7,822 nt of DNA, from the NCBI GenBank assembly GCA_025938055.1, contig JAICQC010000215.1, forward strand, positions 1-7,822. The letters run 5' to 3'. The notes below the pieces were generated by a model that was not told the origin of the DNA, made no database searches, and was given only the letters and a program-made list of their open reading frames with translations. This document shows, in pieces, positions 5,862 to 7,822 of the stretch (positions within the stretch are counted from its first letter, which is position 1; each line of letters opens with the position of its first letter). Made by a program: the position numbers and the translations under genes. This stretch comes from Anaerolineales bacterium. Its GTDB lineage: Bacteria > Chloroflexota > Anaerolineae > Anaerolineales > Villigracilaceae.

Positions 5862-7822
5862 ATGTATCATCGCACTCGCTGGACGCCCGAAAAGATCAAA
5901 CAACGGCTTGAACTGATCGCCCCACTGGTTTACATCAAGCGAAATCCCCTGCCGCCATTCCGCTATCGCGAGTTGGATAGCGCGCTCGTGCCCCCGCCCG
6001 TCGAGGCGGATGTGGATGACTCTAACTGGGACAAGATCAACCCCCATGAATACTGGGGCTCTTGGCTGCAGAACTTCGTTTTGCGGACCACGTTTACGAT
6101 CCCAGAAGATTGGGATGTAGTTCACCCGGTTGCTCTGTCCCTGCCGCTCGGTGGAGGAGGAGATTTCAGCCATCCCGAAGCCCTGGCATATATCGACGGC
6201 GAACCGTATGCCACGTGCGATCGCCACCATCAGGAGATCCTGCTCAAGCCCGAATGGATGGATAGAAAAAACCATACCCTCGCGCTGCACGGCTGGACGG
6301 GTCTGGGCGACTCGATGAAGGGGGATCTGTTTACCAAACTTTATATGCGGCAGTGCGCGGTCGTGCAAATCCATCAGCCGACGCGTGACCTGCTTGCCCT
6401 TGCGCGCGTGGCGCTGGAGACCGCGCAAAACGTAGATGAGAACCATGCTACCCGCTATGGCTTGCTCACCACTCTCAACGACGCCTTCACTATACTCGAC
6501 ACGCGTGCCCTACTCGAGTGCGATCACTTTTATCAAAGCGTTGAACCTGCCCTGCAGGTCTTGAAAGCGGGTATTGAAGCGTCTGGCGCTCCAATGGATG
6601 CCATTATCCATACCGCGGGCCACGCGCATATCGATATTGCCTGGCTGTGGACTCTCGGTCAGACACGCCGCAAAGCCGAGCGCACGTTTCAAAATGTGAT
6701 CCGTTTCATGGAGCAATTCCCCGAGTATCGTTTCACACAGAGCCAGCCGCAGTTATACCAATTCGTTAAGGAAGATCAGCCTGCACTGTTTGAATCCATC
6801 AAACAACGAATCGCAGAGGGACGCTGGGAAGCAGTCGGTGGGATGTGGGTCGAAGCGGATTGCAATCTCAGCGGCGCCGAGTCGCTGGCGCGGCAATTCC
6901 TGCTCGGGCGCAGCTTCTTCCGCGAACATTTCGGGGCAGAGGCAGAGAGTCCCATCTTGTGGCTGCCTGATGTGTTTGGCTACGCCTGGGCGCTGCCGCA
7001 ACTCATCCGGAAGGCTGGCTTGAAATATTTCATGACCATCAAGATCGGCTGGAGTCAGTACAACCGCCTGCCCTATGACACTTTCCTCTGGCAGGGCATC
7101 GATGGCACGCAGATCTTCACGCATTTCAGCACAGTACCCGACCCCGGGCGGTATGCCAGCACCTACAACGCCATGGCAGACGCGCGCGAAGCGCTCGGCA
7201 CCTGGAAGAATTTTCAGCAGAAGGAACTGCACCAGGACCTGCTGATGGCATACGGCTTTGGCGATGGCGGCGGAGGTCCCACGCGCGAGATGCTCGAGAA
7301 CATCGAAGTGATGAAGCATTTCCCGGCGCTGCCGCAAGTGAGACAATCGAGCGCAAAAGCCTTTTTCGAATCCATTGCGCCGCTTGAAGACTCAAAGATG
7401 ATGCCCGTCTGGAACGGCGAGCTGTATCTTGAATATCATCGCGGTACATACACTTCACAGGCGCGCAACAAACGCGCCAACCGCAAGAGTGAGTTTCTTT
7501 TGCACGACGCTGAATTCATCGCTGCACTTGCATCACTGCTTACGAATTACCAGTATCCAATTGCTGAATTCACGAATGCATGGCGAACGGTTTGCCTCAA
7601 CCAGTTTCACGACATCATCCCAGGATCGAGCATCGGAGCTGTGTACGAAGAGTCGCAGCAGCAATATGCTGACTTGACGAAGAGTGTCACGCACCTCCGA
7701 GATCAGGCGCTCGAAGTCATTTCTGAGCAAATGGAAGGGGATGTGCTGCTGGTCAATGCGACCTCGTTCCGCCAACCGGGCCTCGTCTTTATCCCAGGCG
7801 ATCTGTCCCAACGCTTCACGCG
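5862..7822 (+). CDS. GH38 alpha-mannosidase, Ams1/MAN2C1-like (truncated at window edge)
   Basis: A retaining glycoside hydrolase that releases alpha-linked mannose from oligosaccharides; 653 codons are visible and the C-terminal beta domain runs past the window. No signal peptide is seen (MYHRTRWTPEKIKQRLELIA), so it is probably cytoplasmic. An N-terminal beta-rich region of about 240 residues precedes the catalytic domain, as in Ams1/MAN2C1-type enzymes. Zinc and catalytic motifs are GHAHIDIAWLW (His256, Asp258), WLPDVFGYAWALPQ (Asp370, the expected nucleophile), FGDGGGGP (Asp468 region) and NQFHDIIPGS (His583, expected zinc ligand). YHRGTYTSQARNKRANRKSE (525-544) is the typical mid-domain stretch. 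The beginning of the C-terminal domain is LLVNATSFRQPG. The start ATG at 5862 has AGGATAGGAAA upstream. It probably trims mannosides imported as part of glycan use; linkage specificity cannot be told. Confidence 0.95.
   Translation, partial: MYHRTRWTPEKIKQRLELIAPLVYIKRNPLPPFRYRELDSALVPPPVEADVDDSNWDKINPHEYWGSWLQNFVLRTTFTIPEDWDVVHPVALSLPLGGGGDFSHPEALAYIDGEPYATCDRHHQEILLKPEWMDRKNHTLALHGWTGLGDSMKGDLFTKLYMRQCAVVQIHQPTRDLLALARVALETAQNVDENHATRYGLLTTLNDAFTILDTRALLECDHFYQSVEPALQVLKAGIEASGAPMDAIIHTAGHAHIDIAWLWTLGQTRRKAERTFQNVIRFMEQFPEYRFTQSQPQLYQFVKEDQPALFESIKQRIAEGRWEAVGGMWVEADCNLSGAESLARQFLLGRSFFREHFGAEAESPILWLPDVFGYAWALPQLIRKAGLKYFMTIKIGWSQYNRLPYDTFLWQGIDGTQIFTHFSTVPDPGRYASTYNAMADAREALGTWKNFQQKELHQDLLMAYGFGDGGGGPTREMLENIEVMKHFPALPQVRQSSAKAFFESIAPLEDSKMMPVWNGELYLEYHRGTYTSQARNKRANRKSEFLLHDAEFIAALASLLTNYQYPIAEFTNAWRTVCLNQFHDIIPGSSIGAVYEESQQQYADLTKSVTHLRDQALEVISEQMEGDVLLVNATSFRQPGLVFIPGDLSQRFT

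Noticed and set aside
5832..6446. 204-codon minus-strand frame opposite the start of the mannosidase
   Set aside because: The opposite strand encodes the N-terminal region of a GH38 enzyme in a continuous 653-codon frame; the antisense product is unrecognisable.

Overview
The window looks like chromosomal DNA from a Gram-negative-like or monoderm environmental bacterium with moderately high G+C. The best guess is Chloroflexota (Anaerolineae-like). This is an inference from three things: the 'LARDLHDTVKQQ' phosphoacceptor box of the NarL-type sensor kinase, the ABC-2 exporter plus NarL-type two-component layout, and the LacI/GH38 sugar-degradation neighbourhood. No marker gene is present to prove it. 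No tRNA, rRNA, CRISPR array, transposase or phage gene is visible.

Layout. (1) 1-606, minus strand: the first 202 codons of a LacI-family repressor, cut by the left edge. (2) 607-869: intergenic region. Next to the LacI gene is a 50-bp palindrome built of two perfect 17-bp arms. A strong sigma70-type promoter for the repressor gene is nested in it, with the right arm exactly filling the -35/-10 spacer. This looks like an autoregulatory operator. (3) 870-5745, plus strand: a compact six-gene block. It comprises a 34-codon small membrane protein with the clearest Shine-Dalgarno in the window, a six-TM ABC-2 permease, a BcrA/GldA-type ABC ATPase, a second paralogous six-TM permease, a NarL/DesK-type membrane histidine kinase and a NarL/LuxR-type response regulator. 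Spacings are a few bases or overlaps, except for 61 bp before the response regulator. (4) 5746-5861: a short gap with a perfect 16-bp inverted repeat that could be a terminator or an operator. (5) 5862-7822, plus strand: a cytoplasmic GH38 alpha-mannosidase of the Ams1/MAN2C1 type, cut by the right edge after 653 codons.

How it may work together. The two permeases and one ATPase resemble a heteromeric exporter (P1-P2 with an ATPase dimer), broadly comparable in composition to lantibiotic-immunity LanFEG or BcrAB systems. The kinase and regulator encoded directly downstream probably sense an extracytoplasmic cue, such as a peptide, antibiotic or envelope stress, and control transcription of this exporter. 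The LacI repressor and the mannosidase belong to glycan or mannoside use. The exporter/two-component block sits between them and may be functionally separate. The most unusual items are the nested promoter-palindrome, the tiny translationally linked membrane protein at the head of the exporter operon, and the paired permeases with shared WLTR and RQDLGG motifs.
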